Shown: positions 7,301 through 16,210 of the stretch, in pieces | How positions within the stretch are numbered: position 1 is the stretch's first letter | Layout of the letters: each line of letters opens with the position of its first letter | Source of the DNA: JAXGPX01 sp040766745 | GTDB lineage: Bacteria; Bacillota; Sulfobacillia; Fermentithermobacillales; Fermentithermobacillaceae | Direction of reading: 5' to 3' | DNA length: 64,000 bases | NCBI GenBank assembly: GCA_040766745.1 | Contig: JAXGPX010000008.1 | Coordinates: forward strand, 1 to 64,000 | Translations under genes and position numbers: made by a program | Notes under the pieces: model-generated | The model's database searches: none | The model's input: only the letters and a program-made list of their open reading frames with translations | Told to the model about the DNA's origin: nothing

Positions 7301-9382
7301 ATGAATGTCGTCAGAGAGTACAGAAGGACAGACAGGCAACAGGTGCTGGGCCTGATAATCCAGTTTTTCAACTATCATTCCGATTGTGTCTCAACCAGAA
7401 GATGGGTCAATTTGGAGCAGGCAGAGGCTATTTTGGATGAGTGGTTGGAAAACCGGCTTGTGTTTGTTTGCGAGTCTGGATTGCCGGCAGAACCTTCCAG
7501 GCCTGATGAGACTACCCGTCATGCTGAGAACAAGGAGTTTTCCAGGCTCTCCCGGGCTACTGAGCCTTCCGGGCATTCTGGGCTTTGTGAGCCTGCAGAT
7601 CCTTCCGAACGTGCTCTAGTTTCAACAGAGGTATCAAGTTCTACCGTGCCTTATACGGAGGGCATGATACTGGGACTTGTCAGGTTACGGGAAGACCATG
7701 GCACCTATTGGATTGAAGACATTATCGTGGATGAGAACTGCAGGGGCCAGGGCATAGGCTCGGAGATTCTTAAATGGGCTGAGGATTGGGTTCGTACCAG
7801 AGGAGCCACTTCGCTGTTTCTTGATGTCGTTCCGGCAAATCGCGATGCCCTGGATTTCTTCATTAGTAAGGGATACGTGTACCTGAATACCATCGAATTG
7901 CGGAAAGATTTCGAAGAAACTGTGGTTCCTGATGGAACGCAGGTTAGAGTTAGTAGCCAAACCGGCGACGTTGACCGGAAGACTGGCAAACGGGCGGTTC
8001 TTGATAGAATGCAGGTCAATAACTGCGCTACGTGCAAGGAGGGGACTGCTGCATTCACTCAGGTAACCTTTCAGGGAAGGCACCTGCTGGTGCGCGGCCT
8101 GCCTAAGGACAAACAGCTGAATGATCAGGTTGATGAGCAGGTGAATGAGCAGGGCGGGGTCAAGGCCCATTCTGTGCAGAATATTGAGAGCGTTACTAAC
8201 GCACTGACACACTATTTGGATGCAGGAGAATGTCGAAGGATATGGCTGTTAACTGATGATGACAGGCTGTGGCTAGCCAGGGCTTTTGCTGACGGGGGCA
8301 GGATATTGGGTCTCAAACCCTATGTTTTGAACTTCGCCCGGACCACCTATGGGGAAGAGGATATCAGCAGAATCAAGCAAATCCTTAGCGGCCTTGGGCA
8401 CGATGATTTGGTTGTTGCAGCGTTTTCTGATGGTTTTGCACGTTTCCTGCCGTACCACAAAGTTATCTCAACCTTTGGGGGTATTCCTGGATTCCCGGGT
8501 ATGTCTGCTGTGATTCGTCCTCGCTATCCCGATCTTGCCCTTGTACAGCATCTGAATACCGATCCATCGTCTATAGAGGGCATTATCCAATGGGTAATGC
8601 CCTTTGGACAATCCAGGATCAGAGTGTGCGGGCCCGGCGGCACAGACCTGACTGTGTCAATAGGAAAGGGTAACGTACTTCCATATATGATAGCAGGAAA
8701 CCTGAAGCGACCTTCCGGTTTCGACACTTGCGCTAATACTCACCTGCTTGGGTCCAAGGCCGGTAATCCCAGGCATGCATACCTTCCCCCCTCGGAAGTC
8801 TACTTTGCTGTAGTGCCTGGTTCGGCTCAGGGGAAAATTGTGTGCGATGTTACAGTAGGTGAATTTGTTTCAGGAGGCATTCTGGTTGATACTTTGGGCC
8901 TTGTTGATTGCCCGGTGACATTGCATGTAGAGGATGGATATGTTATCTCGGTTGAAGGCGGGGATATAGCCAGGCGACTGAACCGCTGTTTTGAGGCGCT
9001 GAAGACAGATAGAGTGTGCGGACAGTCGAAGGCGGCCAAAGAGAGGGTGCAGCGGGTGCCGGTTAGAGTGCCCGGCAAGCCGAAGGCCAGGCAAAGTGCA
9101 GAGCAAGATACGGAGCAGGATGCAGGGCGAGATGAAGAGCAGGCCGTAGAACAATATATTGACCAAGACGCTGGGCAGCACGCCAGGCTAGTTGTGGAAC
9201 TTGGTTTTGGGCTGTCAAAGGGCCAGCCCACCGGTTCTATCGCTGCCGATGAATCGCTTCAGGGAACCTGCCATTTCGGGCTGGGTAACAACATTTTCTA
9301 TGGCGGAACCAACAACTCGCCGGTTCACCTGGACGTGGTTATACGGCAGCCCGAAATACAAAGGCTGTGGCCTACCACATAG
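7301..9382 (+). CDS. Fusion of a GNAT acetyltransferase and an M29-like aminopeptidase
   Basis: A 693-residue protein with two recognisable parts. Residues about 1-210 are a GNAT N-acetyltransferase with the acetyl-CoA motif CRGQGIGSEIL and a typical last strand (ALDFFISKGYVYL). It is interrupted by a Ser/Glu/Pro-rich insert of some 50 residues. The rest resembles the M29 leucyl aminopeptidase family (AmpS/aminopeptidase T), with the end signature LGTCHFGLGNN type, then GGTNNSP and HLDVVI. A Gln/Glu/Asp-rich insert (EQDTEQDAGRDEEQ) sits just before that end. Start: GGAAGG lies ten bases before the ATG at 7301, better than the upstream GTG at 7262. Whether the M29 part still binds two metals is unclear. 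I have not seen this fusion described; it might couple peptide trimming to N-acetylation. Confidence 0.75.
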   Translation: MNVVREYRRTDRQQVLGLIIQFFNYHSDCVSTRRWVNLEQAEAILDEWLENRLVFVCESGLPAEPSRPDETTRHAENKEFSRLSRATEPSGHSGLCEPADPSERALVSTEVSSSTVPYTEGMILGLVRLREDHGTYWIEDIIVDENCRGQGIGSEILKWAEDWVRTRGATSLFLDVVPANRDALDFFISKGYVYLNTIELRKDFEETVVPDGTQVRVSSQTGDVDRKTGKRAVLDRMQVNNCATCKEGTAAFTQVTFQGRHLLVRGLPKDKQLNDQVDEQVNEQGGVKAHSVQNIESVTNALTHYLDAGECRRIWLLTDDDRLWLARAFADGGRILGLKPYVLNFARTTYGEEDISRIKQILSGLGHDDLVVAAFSDGFARFLPYHKVISTFGGIPGFPGMSAVIRPRYPDLALVQHLNTDPSSIEGIIQWVMPFGQSRIRVCGPGGTDLTVSIGKGNVLPYMIAGNLKRPSGFDTCANTHLLGSKAGNPRHAYLPPSEVYFAVVPGSAQGKIVCDVTVGEFVSGGILVDTLGLVDCPVTLHVEDGYVISVEGGDIARRLNRCFEALKTDRVCGQSKAAKERVQRVPVRVPGKPKARQSAEQDTEQDAGRDEEQAVEQYIDQDAGQHARLVVELGFGLSKGQPTGSIAADESLQGTCHFGLGNNIFYGGTNNSPVHLDVVIRQPEIQRLWPTT

Positions 9383-9440
9383 GCCACTTGAACTCAGTTT
9401 TGCCCAGACGGAAAGCCTGGTGGCCTACGGTATAGGCCAC
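9367..9440. terminator. Two near-identical hairpins after the fusion gene
   Basis: GTGGCCTA pairs with TAGGCCAC in both 9367-9387 and 9420-9440; only the five-base loops differ. The first one contains the stop codon of the GNAT-M29 gene. They lie between convergent genes and may end transcription from either side, although only weak T-rich sequence (CTCTTTAGCCTTTT) follows the second one. Confidence 0.5.
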
Positions 9441-9529
9441 TCTTTAGCCTTTTCCAATCCAGGTCCTACGTTGCCAAGCAAAAAGCCCCCGAGCAATCTA
9501 TCTTACCTTTTCCCTTGCAGAAAATCAGA

Positions 9530-11476
9530 TCACCATACCAGAGGCACCGGCCGTTCATCCAATATGTCGAAAATGCCCTGGTCGGTAAGGACAAACCTCC
9601 GGGGATGGCAGGTTAGGTATGCAAATGTCAGTACGTCCACAGGTTTGGAGGCCATAGTCTTGGCCAGGTCCGGAGGTATTTGGGAAAGCCCGGCGTCTTT
9701 GGCTTTATCGCCTTCACCGGTTTCACTGATTCGCAAGGACGCTCCGGCCTCTTCAACAGCCCTGCTGAGTTCAGCAACTTCGTCCGGCGGTGCATCAGTC
9801 ATCAGACCGAATATGGGTAGCGGAAGCTCAGCAAGTACCCGGCCGTTTTCCACTACTACGATTCCACCTTGGATTTCAGCCACCCGGTTGACTGCCACAG
9901 CCATATCATGGTCGTTGGCTCCGACAACTGAAATATTATGGCTGTCATGCAAGACGCTCATGGCAATGGCACCTCTATGAAAACCCCAGTGCCAGAAACT
10001 AAGGCCGATGTTTCCGGTTCCATGGTGTCTTTCTACGATCGCTACTTTGTTGATCCCTGTTGCCGGATCAGGTTCTACAAACCCATTACGTACAGGCAAT
10101 GTGCACGTGATTGGCTCTATGTCACCTGAGAAGTAGAAAGGAGGAATCACAAGCGCGTGTACTTCAGTGTTTTCCCTAATGTCACAAAATCCCTGAGTCT
10201 GTGTTTTCAGGCTGCAAGCAGTTGACTCGCCTGGGGCCGCCACTTTGAAATCATCTGCCGTAACTTCCCGGGCCAGTCTTACAGTGTTCAGTGCGTACCC
10301 TGGAGCCAACCTGTTTGGATTGTCCAGGCCTTCAAGAGGGATTATGAGTTTACCGTTGCGAGCGACTTCCCGGCCATTGGCGAACACCCGGTCAATGGTC
10401 ACCTTTTCAAGGTCGCTTACCACAAGAATATCTGCATACCGCCCAGGTGCGATTCCGCCATGATCCCGGTCCAACCGCCAGTGCCGCGCGTTGTTGATAG
10501 TTGCCATCTGATAGGCCCTGATTGCAGGGATGCCGGTTTCGATGGCTAGACGAACTTCGTGATCGAGGCTTCCAAGTTCCAGCAGTCTCTCAACCGGCCT
10601 GTCGTCTACTGCCAGTCCTACACGGCTCCAGTCGATCTGGCTTTCCAGTAGTCTTTTGATTGTGGGGATTTCCCGTTCGACCTTCAGTTGAATGGTGAAT
10701 CCTTGCCTCAGCATCTCCAGGGCTTGTTCCGGCGAGTGCGGGCTGTGAGTGGATTGAACTCCTGCCGAGGCGTAGGCAGCAAGTTGATCTCCCGAGAATC
10801 CGCCGTGCCCTTCGATTGGTTGTCCTGCTTCAATGGCCTTTTGGATGAGGCTCCAAACCCGCCGGTCACCTCCGAATATCCTGGGCGGGTCCATCATCTC
10901 ACCAAGGCCCATGACCCGGGGCCATTTCAGCGCTTCTTTGAACTCTTCGCCGCCGATATAACCGCCTGTGGTTTCCACATTGGTCGGCGGAGTGGCCGAT
11001 GGGACCTGGACATATACTTTTTGCGGAAGCCCCTGTGTGTTTTCAAGGAAATAGCGGATTGCATCCAGTCCACCTGGTGCACATGCTTCGTGTGGGTCTT
11101 CTACTAGGGCAGTCAGGCCCCGGGGGAGGGTGATTTGAGCGTGGCGCCAGGGTGCCAGTCTTGAACTTTCTATGTGATAGTGGGCATCTACAAAGCCGGG
11201 GGTAAGATACGCGCCTTCAACGTCAACTATCTCGGTATCAGGGCCTATGCACGAAGAGACGTTACCTACAAGGGCAATCCTTTCACCTGCTACGGCAATA
11301 TCTGCATTGTCCTGGATTTCTCCCGTGTACACGTTGACCAGTCTTCCGCCACGGATAGCAAGGTCAGCCGGGGTGTTCCCCAACGCTACGTCAATCAGGT
11401 GCTGCCTGAGACGGATTTGAGTTGCAAAGCAATCTCTATCACTTGCCAGTGTGTTATCAAATGTGGTTCTTGGCAT
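9530..11476 (-). CDS. Adenine deaminase-like amidohydrolase
   Basis: A metal-dependent amidohydrolase of 648 residues, similar along its whole length to adenine deaminase (Ade, adenine to hypoxanthine plus ammonia). The N-terminal beta-sandwich contains LAIRGGRLVNVYTGEI. The barrel has the metal motif FVDAHYHIESS, then EDPHEA, GHGGFSG, the AVDDRPV segment that carries the catalytic Asp, and YQMATINNARH. A C-terminal domain of about 220 residues follows. Some motifs differ from the usual form: normal members read SDHE where this one reads STHSPHS. It is therefore a divergent subgroup and the substrate could differ. AGGGGGT lies ten bases before the ATG. It faces the fusion gene convergently and ends the plus-strand peptidase region. 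Confidence 0.8.
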   Translation of the reverse strand: MPRTTFDNTLASDRDCFATQIRLRQHLIDVALGNTPADLAIRGGRLVNVYTGEIQDNADIAVAGERIALVGNVSSCIGPDTEIVDVEGAYLTPGFVDAHYHIESSRLAPWRHAQITLPRGLTALVEDPHEACAPGGLDAIRYFLENTQGLPQKVYVQVPSATPPTNVETTGGYIGGEEFKEALKWPRVMGLGEMMDPPRIFGGDRRVWSLIQKAIEAGQPIEGHGGFSGDQLAAYASAGVQSTHSPHSPEQALEMLRQGFTIQLKVEREIPTIKRLLESQIDWSRVGLAVDDRPVERLLELGSLDHEVRLAIETGIPAIRAYQMATINNARHWRLDRDHGGIAPGRYADILVVSDLEKVTIDRVFANGREVARNGKLIIPLEGLDNPNRLAPGYALNTVRLAREVTADDFKVAAPGESTACSLKTQTQGFCDIRENTEVHALVIPPFYFSGDIEPITCTLPVRNGFVEPDPATGINKVAIVERHHGTGNIGLSFWHWGFHRGAIAMSVLHDSHNISVVGANDHDMAVAVNRVAEIQGGIVVVENGRVLAELPLPIFGLMTDAPPDEVAELSRAVEEAGASLRISETGEGDKAKDAGLSQIPPDLAKTMASKPVDVLTFAYLTCHPRRFVLTDQGIFDILDERPVPLVW

Positions 11477-11555
11477 GTTATGTTAACCCCCTAACTCATT
11501 GCAGATCTCATTCAGTCTATCTCATTTTGGATGACAGGTTCATCTGAGATTAGGT

Positions 11556-11670
11556 GGTCGGTTCTAATACCGGGTTTGGCGGAAACCTGGCGGGTTTTGA
11601 TACCAGGTTTGGGCGAAGGTGGCCGATTCTGGTACCGGGTTGGGCTGAGACCTGGCCGATTTTGGGGCCA
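11556..11670. repeat. Tandem ~32-bp repeats, three and a half copies
   Basis: Units begin at 11556, 11589, 11621 and 11654. Each has the plan GG(T/C)(C/G)G(G/A)TT..TACC(A/G)GGTT, followed by a purine-rich half ending ACCT or GGT. They overlap the decayed end of a transposase remnant. Unit length and composition match the array at 56.2-56.4 kb and are half of the 62-bp unit seen elsewhere. Confidence 0.75.
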
Positions 11671-11689
11671 ATAATGCTTTTAGAGGGGG

Positions 11690-11833
11690 TCCGAATGGCT
11701 TTGTAATTGAGCCTATTGGGCCAAGATGTTCAGCTGTTGGCTTGATTGACGATTTTCCCTGCAATACTTGTTCCGTAATGTAAACTTTCCGTGCTTCTCT
11801 TGTGCTGAAAAAAACGTCTTCTCCTCTTATCAT
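11690..11833 (-). pseudogene. Transposase N-terminal fragment, ISNCY type
   Basis: The first 40 or so residues from the ATG at 11833 (MIRGEDVFFSTREARKVYI, then TEQVLQGKSSIKPTAEHLG) resemble the N-terminal helix-turn-helix of ISNCY-family transposases. After that the frame runs into the 32-bp repeats and stops at 11564, so the catalytic DDE part is gone. Just before the ATG the strand reads TGAGAAAATGTCACC, which resembles the terminal repeat of such elements. TGACATTTT (11836-11844) and AAAATGTCA (11889-11897) form an inverted pair next to it. This is the dead end of an insertion sequence, with no intact element left here. Confidence 0.5.
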
Positions 11834-11903
11834 GGTGACATTTTCTCAGCTCCCTCACAGAGGTGGCAATACCATCGTCAGGTGACACAAAATGTCATTA
11901 TTG

Positions 11904-11933
11904 TTGACTTCTCGACAAAACAGTAGATATAAT
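11904..11933 (+). promoter_or_regulatory. Sigma-A type promoter upstream of the pilus operon
   Basis: TTGACT (11904-11909) and a perfect TATAAT (11928-11933) are separated by 18 bp. The first pilus gene starts at 12246, which would leave a leader of about 300 bases. That leader contains an imperfect hairpin (CACAAAC with GTTTGTG, about 12052-12092) and no recognised riboswitch. Confidence 0.6.
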
Positions 11934-12245
11934 GTACCAGGCATTGGAAGTCGTCTGCGTCAGGCTAGAAATATTCCAAACAACGGGGCACTACACCGCT
12001 ACTGGTTTTGATGATGTTTGTCACCGGCGCTCTCAGTCTGTTCCTATGTCACAAACGTTTTAGTCAGTTCCTGATGTTTTGGTTTGTGTGGCTTTGGAAG
12101 CAGTCAACGGATTGACTTTGTTTTTCCCGGAATGTTTTTGCATCGTCGCAGGTATGCCTGGTTTTCAGCCTAGGCGTTCAGGCGGTCAATGTGGGTATTC
12201 AATGCGAGTGTTCAATGTAGGCTTTCAGTGCCGGAGGTGTAGCTC

Positions 12246-13961
12246 TTGAGTGAGCTGGGTCAAAGAATCGGGAATATCCTTGCCGATGAAGGGTTTATCA
12301 GTGAGGATGTATTAGATAAGGCAGTTGAAATACAGAATCAGTCAGGTGGCCGCCTGGGGGAAATCCTAATCGGCATGGGAGCCATATCCACCCGGCAGTT
12401 TTACCAGAGTCTGGCCAAGCAACTTCACGTCTCATACTGCGATCTCAATGCGACAGTACCTGATCAGGATGCGCTCAAGTTATTTACGTCTAGTGACGCT
12501 AAGGCTTTTCGTGCTATCCCACTCCGTCTCAGAGGCTCTACGTTGGACATTGCTATTGAAAATCCAACTGACCTTAATCGACTGGAAGCTATACGTGCCA
12601 GAACAGGATACCGGGTGTTTCCGCATCTGGCGGCTCCTGAACATGTCGACAATGCCTTAAGAAGGTTCTACGAAATACCGGACCCAAAATTCCACTGGCA
12701 ACATGATGCGGCCCAACAAGAACAGGCATTGTCAGATTCCGGTGTTTACCAGGCTGAAACGGCAAGAACCCGCTTTGTGGAAGACTCACCTGCTGTTCAA
12801 ACCATAGACAGTCTCCTTTCAGAGGCAGCTCGCCGTGGTGCTTCTGACATTCACTTTGAGCCTTTTCCCGACAGAACCAGAGTACGGTTCAGAATTGATG
12901 GCATCCTGGAAGGGGCAGGTGATTCCTCCAGGGGATATCATGAAGCATTGATTACTCGTTTGAAGGTTTTGGGTGGTATGGATGTAGCAGAGAAGAGGTT
13001 GCCTCAAGATGGCCGGTTTTCCACGATTATAGACGGTAAGCGGTATGATTTGCGCCTTTCAACTCTGCCTACAGTCTTCGGTGAGAAAATGGTTGTACGT
13101 TTGCTTGAGCAGACCGTTGAAAACCTGAGTTTCGACAGGCTGGGTATATCTCCCGAGGTGATGTCTAATTTCAAAAAGGCCCTTGCTTTGCCCCATGGAA
13201 TGATAGTGGTTACGGGGCCTACAGGCAGCGGCAAGTCCACTACCCTTGCAACTGCCCTGAATATGGTTAATGTGTCTGGCAAGAACCTGGTTACCGTTGA
13301 AGACCCAGTGGAATACGTCATTCCAGGAGTTAACCAGATGCAGGTGAACACCAAAGCAGGCCTGAGTTTTGCCACTGCTATAAGGCACATATTGCGTCAG
13401 GACCCGGACGTTATTATGGTAGGCGAAATCCGGGATGTTGAGACGGCTGAAATGGCCTTTCGCGCGGCTCTTACCGGCCACCTGGTTCTGGCTACGCTGC
13501 ATGCCAACGATGCCCTATCAGCCCTGATACGGCTTGAGGAAATGGGTTTGAATAAGTATATGGCGCTTACTTCTACTGTAGCTTTGTACAGCCAGCGGCT
13601 TGTCCGCACTATATGCCCATGGTGCAAATATAAGGAGCCTGCTTCTGAGCCGGTGGTTCAGGAAGTAGCAGCTGCAGCCGGCCTAGAGTACTATGAGGGC
13701 ACTTCAGTTATGGCAACTACCCGTCCGTGCGCAGGGTGTACCGACCGGGCATATAAACGGCGTTCTGCCATATCAGAGATTATCCTGGTCGACGAGAAAT
13801 TTCGCAAGAGGTATGTAGAATCAGCCGATCCGAGATCTGACCCTGAGCTTAATCCTGCCAGGCGCCACCAGGGCCTTTTGGCAGATGGAGCAAAAAAGGT
13901 GCTTGCAGGTGTGACTACCTGGGAGGAAGTGCTCGGTGTTTTCAGTACAGGCGAGAATTAG
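12246..13961 (+). CDS. pilB: Type IV pilus assembly ATPase PilB (GspE family)
   Basis: The cytoplasmic hexameric ATPase that powers pilus extension, 571 residues. The N-terminal MshEN-like domain (about 1-150) contains LGQRIGNILADEGFI, and the N2 domain has SDIHFEPF. The C-terminal ATPase domain has Walker A GPTGSGKST (about 324-332), the Asp box TVEDPVEY, Walker B GEIRDVETAE and the His box TGHLVLATLHAND. Two Cys pairs, C457/C460 and C495/C498, form the zinc site typical of PilB/GspE. The start is TTG, because GGAGGTG lies seven bases before it. First gene of the pilus operon, followed 95 bp later by the platform gene. Confidence 0.96.
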   Translation: MSELGQRIGNILADEGFISEDVLDKAVEIQNQSGGRLGEILIGMGAISTRQFYQSLAKQLHVSYCDLNATVPDQDALKLFTSSDAKAFRAIPLRLRGSTLDIAIENPTDLNRLEAIRARTGYRVFPHLAAPEHVDNALRRFYEIPDPKFHWQHDAAQQEQALSDSGVYQAETARTRFVEDSPAVQTIDSLLSEAARRGASDIHFEPFPDRTRVRFRIDGILEGAGDSSRGYHEALITRLKVLGGMDVAEKRLPQDGRFSTIIDGKRYDLRLSTLPTVFGEKMVVRLLEQTVENLSFDRLGISPEVMSNFKKALALPHGMIVVTGPTGSGKSTTLATALNMVNVSGKNLVTVEDPVEYVIPGVNQMQVNTKAGLSFATAIRHILRQDPDVIMVGEIRDVETAEMAFRAALTGHLVLATLHANDALSALIRLEEMGLNKYMALTSTVALYSQRLVRTICPWCKYKEPASEPVVQEVAAAAGLEYYEGTSVMATTRPCAGCTDRAYKRRSAISEIILVDEKFRKRYVESADPRSDPELNPARRHQGLLADGAKKVLAGVTTWEEVLGVFSTGEN

Positions 13962-14055
13962 CGCTTCACCGCATTACCCGGTATTATGCGGCAATGTAAT
14001 GTAAGTTAACGGCAGGCAGTTTGGGGGCCAAAGGCCACTTGAGGGGGGAAACTGC

Positions 14056-15258
14056 TTGGCTCTTTATGAGTATTGTGCTATCCACAGCAAAACGGGGAAA
14101 AGGATATTAGAAAAGGCAGAGATAGGCGACCTGACCCTGTTCTTGCGTGAGATGCACAGTCAAGGATACATAGTTACGTCTGTGAAGACGGCCGGTTCTT
14201 TTTGGAAGCGGCTGAGTTTTTTGTACCCAAAAAGGGCTATCAGTAAATCTGATAAGGGCATGGCAATGCTGGAACTCTCTGCGTTTCTCAAAGCAGGTAT
14301 ACCTCTTAAGCAATCACTTGAGCAGATGGCACAAGAAAGTCCCCAGGCTGTTTCAAAGGTTCTTAGGGCTGCGGCACTAAACCTTGAACAAGGCGTGTCT
14401 TTCCACGAAGCCATATCGGCCCGGGAAAACTTCTTCGATGAATGGGAGATACAGGCTATTAAGGCTGCTGAAGTATCGGGAAGTTTGGCAGAATCCCTGG
14501 AGTACATTGGTGACCAGACTCTAAAGTCCTATGATTTTGACAAGAAAGTTAGTTCTGCCACAGTTTATCCTATTATGGTATCGGCCGTTACTGTGCTCTT
14601 GGCATTTATCCTTGTTGTGTTTGTTATTCCTGCTTTTGCAGGCATGCTTGGTGAGGAGAATCTATCTGGGGCCACCAAGGCCCTGGTGGCAATATCCGGT
14701 TTCGTACGGAACTATTGGTCTGCTCTTTTAGGTTTCATGCTAGGGGGGTGGCTTTTCCTAAAGCATCTTGTGGCAGAAAGAGGGAACGGCATCTTTGAAC
14801 AATTGGCCCTGCTTATACCCGGTTGGCGGAAAGTTCGCGAAAACGCTTGCCTGGTGAGGTTTGGAAAGATTTTTGCCACCTTACTTGAAAGCGGTGTGAG
14901 AGTACTCCCGGCTTTGGAGTATGCAGGGCAGGCAACAGGCTCTTCACTTTTCAGTGAAAGAACAACTTATATCCGAAAGGAGGTTGAGAAAGGGGCCAGG
15001 ATTGGAGACTCAATGCGGAAATCAGGGGCATTTCCGATTTTGTTCTGTGAACTTACTGCTGCTGGCGAAGCCAGCGGAACCCTTCCTGAGATGGCCATGA
15101 AGGCAGCCAGATTTTACGAAGGGGAAGTCAATAGGAGGCTTGACCTCCTGTCTTCCATGGTGGAACCGGTGCTTGTTCTAATAGTCGGGATAGCAGTGGG
15201 TTTTCTAGGCTACACCGTCATGGGCCCAATTCTGCGCTCACTTGAGTTGCTAATGTAG
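14056..15258 (+). CDS. pilC: Type IV pilus inner membrane platform protein PilC (GspF family)
   Basis: The polytopic membrane protein on which PilB acts to add pilin subunits, 400 residues, as usual. Two GspF repeats are visible: the first with LSAFLKAGIPLKQSLEQMAQE (two spans around residues 170-250 follow) and the second with FGKIFATLLESGVRVLPALE, LTAAGEASG and a C-terminal membrane span (VLIVGIAVGFLGYTVMGP). The start is TTG with a run of Gs (GGGGGG) seven to ten bases before it. It is cotranscribed with pilB by position. Firm family call. Confidence 0.95.
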   Translation: MALYEYCAIHSKTGKRILEKAEIGDLTLFLREMHSQGYIVTSVKTAGSFWKRLSFLYPKRAISKSDKGMAMLELSAFLKAGIPLKQSLEQMAQESPQAVSKVLRAAALNLEQGVSFHEAISARENFFDEWEIQAIKAAEVSGSLAESLEYIGDQTLKSYDFDKKVSSATVYPIMVSAVTVLLAFILVVFVIPAFAGMLGEENLSGATKALVAISGFVRNYWSALLGFMLGGWLFLKHLVAERGNGIFEQLALLIPGWRKVRENACLVRFGKIFATLLESGVRVLPALEYAGQATGSSLFSERTTYIRKEVEKGARIGDSMRKSGAFPILFCELTAAGEASGTLPEMAMKAARFYEGEVNRRLDLLSSMVEPVLVLIVGIAVGFLGYTVMGPILRSLELLM

Positions 15259-15282
15259 CTACATAGGAATTTAGCCGGAAGT

Positions 15283-15310
15283 TTGGCATTGTGATTGTTT
15301 GGTATACAAT
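15283..15310 (+). promoter_or_regulatory. Possible internal promoter before the major prepilin gene
   Basis: TTGGCA (15283-15288) and TACAAT (15305-15310) are 16 bp apart in the only sizeable gap inside the operon (110 bp). Major pilin genes are often transcribed more strongly than the assembly genes, so an extra promoter here makes sense. Inference from matches only. Confidence 0.45.
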
Positions 15311-15368
15311 TGATTCTGTATGAGAGTTATACAGATTAGAGAAACACAAGCATTTCGGGGGGAGAGTA

Positions 15369-15758
15369 ATGAAGAAGCGGAGCGAAAGAATTCTTAGATC
15401 TGAGCGTGGTTTCACGCTGATAGAGTTGGGTGTAGTCCTGGCCATAATAGCCATCCTGACTGTCATAGCATACCCTACCTACAACAACATCAAGAAAAGA
15501 GCGTACATAGCAGAGGCAAAGGCCATTATGCAGGAGATCAGGGTGGAGGTTTGGGCTGAGTATTTGGAGAAGGGAAATTGGCCAACAGAGTTTCCAGGCA
15601 CAACTAATGGGGAGTATTGGCAATTCGCAGGAGAAACAAAAGGTTCAGGCGAGAATGCTACATATACTGTTACTGCCACACCCAACACAGGGAACCCTGC
15701 AGGAACACAGACTCTGACGTTTGATACCAGCGGAAAGATAGTCCAGCCAACTAAATAG
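15369..15758 (+). CDS. pilA: Major type IV prepilin (PilA/GspG-like)
   Basis: A 129-residue prepilin and the likely main pilus subunit. It has a short positive leader (MKKRSERILRSERG), cleavage expected after G14, the mature N-terminus FTLIEL with Glu at mature position 5 (E19), and a long hydrophobic helix LGVVLAIIAILTVIAYPTY. The C-terminal globular part is small and, apart from the helix, has no cysteines, so no disulphide D-loop like that of Gram-negative pilins. GGGGGGAG precedes the ATG. Its position right after pilC and before minor prepilins supports the role. It could also be the major pseudopilin of a competence-type system. Confidence 0.92.
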   Translation: MKKRSERILRSERGFTLIELGVVLAIIAILTVIAYPTYNNIKKRAYIAEAKAIMQEIRVEVWAEYLEKGNWPTEFPGTTNGEYWQFAGETKGSGENATYTVTATPNTGNPAGTQTLTFDTSGKIVQPTK

Positions 15759-15813
15759 TGATAGGAATGCCAGTCCCAAACTGCGAAGCTCAAGCGCATT
15801 TGAATGCAGAGCA

Positions 15814-16203
15814 ATGAATAATCAACGCGGTTCAATAATGCTGGAAACAGTAATATGCTTCGCCCTGGTATGCTTTCTGTTCATGGCGGCTACAGGTCAT
15901 TTGGTGTTTATGACCCGGGTGTCACGGCAGGAAGATGCCAGGGTTCAGGGGTTCATGGCTGCCAGGGTCAAGGTGGAAGAACTAAGATCAGGTTGGCCAA
16001 ATGAAGTATTTGCAGGAGGGCCTTATCCCTACGAAGACACCTTTTATCTCGCAGATTGTTTTGAGGATTTCAACATGCTGGGCAGTGGGCGATTCAGGAT
16101 CGAGAGGGAAGAAGATGGCCTGTACAAGGTAGTGATATGGATTTATGACAAGAAGGGCTCGGAAGTGTATTCGACACAAACCACGGTGTGGCTGCAACCT
16201 TGA
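15814..16203 (+). CDS. Minor prepilin-like protein
   Basis: A 129-residue protein with a very short leader (MNNQRG). Cleavage is likely after G6, the next residues are SIMLE with Glu at mature position 5 (E11), and a hydrophobic helix TVICFALVCFLFMAATGHLVF follows. The remainder is acidic and beta-rich, as in PilV/GspI-like minor pilins. It lies 55 bp after the major prepilin. The specific minor-pilin role (priming complex or tip) is inferred from order: small pilin, PilW-like, PilX-like. Confidence 0.75.
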   Translation: MNNQRGSIMLETVICFALVCFLFMAATGHLVFMTRVSRQEDARVQGFMAARVKVEELRSGWPNEVFAGGPYPYEDTFYLADCFEDFNMLGSGRFRIEREEDGLYKVVIWIYDKKGSEVYSTQTTVWLQP

Positions 16204-16210
16204 GCAACCT

